NCBI GenBank assembly: GCA_963682025.1
Contig: OY821517.1
Coordinates: 17,944,048-18,008,047, forward strand
DNA from: Cordilura impudica
Lineage: Eukaryota > Arthropoda > Insecta > Diptera > Scathophagidae
DNA length: 64,000 nt
Reading direction: 5' to 3'
Of this stretch, positions 63,893 to 64,000 are shown one piece after another. Both the position numbers and the translations under genes were made by a program. The stretch's first letter is position 1, and every line of letters starts with the position of its first letter. The notes below the pieces were generated by a model that was not told where the DNA came from, ran no database searches, and worked only from the letters and a program-made list of their open reading frames with translations.

Positions 63893-64000
63893 ACGTTCAT
63901 GTATCAGCGATGCATACACACTTTTTTTGATTGCTTGTTGTTTCTGCTTTGTTTTTTTTTATGTGTAAACAAACATCTATGCTCAGGGGGGGTAAAAATC
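63893..64000 (+). repeat. unnamed repeat family E, copy 3 (runs off the window)
   Basis: GTTCATGTATCAGCGATGCA plus TACACAC and GATTGCTTGTTGTTTCTG, as at 58450. Confidence 0.55.

Overview
This window looks like repeat-packed, AT-rich nuclear DNA from a fly. I infer a higher (probably calyptrate) dipteran from three things: (GTCC)n-bearing elements of the mini-me/DINE-1 style, the mix of mariner, Tc1, hAT, Merlin, Helitron and non-LTR relics, and CAA/GTT-type simple repeats. I found no host protein-coding gene, rRNA or tRNA that I can support. Nearly every recognisable coding stretch is a broken transposase, reverse transcriptase or helicase. The window is best read as a gene-poor intergenic, intronic or pericentromeric island built by transposons landing in transposons.

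Layout. 0-5 kb: a mariner with both ends (34-1226), a transposase scrap, a TA-flanked MITE split by a Helitron (1952-2566), and a Tc1-like element with doubled inverted repeats and a MITE inside it (3040-5006). 5-16 kb: several copies of a (GTCC)n repeat (called family A here), transposase scraps, a broken conserved ORF (8575-9640), and a second (GTCY)n family (family B) swollen by a 1.2 kb CATTTTC-type array. 16-22 kb: a Tc1-like gene split by a family A copy, which itself holds a probable solo LTR, and by a long-inverted-repeat element that carries a Helitron and an intron-bearing ORF. 21.7-28.3 kb: two non-LTR retrotransposon families, one inserted in the other. 29-31 kb: a better-preserved relative of the intron-bearing ORF. 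33.8-37 kb: mariner relics broken by a 1.5 kb array of 18-bp units. 37-42.3 kb: a four-level nest (mariner, then hAT, then Helitrons, one with a helicase fragment). 43.6-46.5 kb: a mariner-like element inserted 4 bp inside a Helitron, followed by a Tc1 relic. 49-51.2 kb: a 2.2 kb element with 13-bp ends and a 4-bp target duplication, encoding an uncommon transposase-like protein (possibly Sola). 52-64 kb: more Tc1/mariner relics, a long hairpin, a Merlin relic and repeat fragments.

The most informative material is two Helitron families. The first (HelA, about 350-380 bp, seven copies) starts TC and ends in a palindrome plus CTAG. An empty paralogous site at 51883/51884 and a TA-targeting insertion at its 5' end confirm its borders. 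The second (HelC, GC-box modules) has a 3' hairpin plus CTAG and carries a fragment of the Helitron helicase. The other notable item is the 48968-51167 element. None of these genes appears able to act now: frameshifts, stops and lost catalytic residues are everywhere. All family assignments come from motifs read by eye, with no database search.
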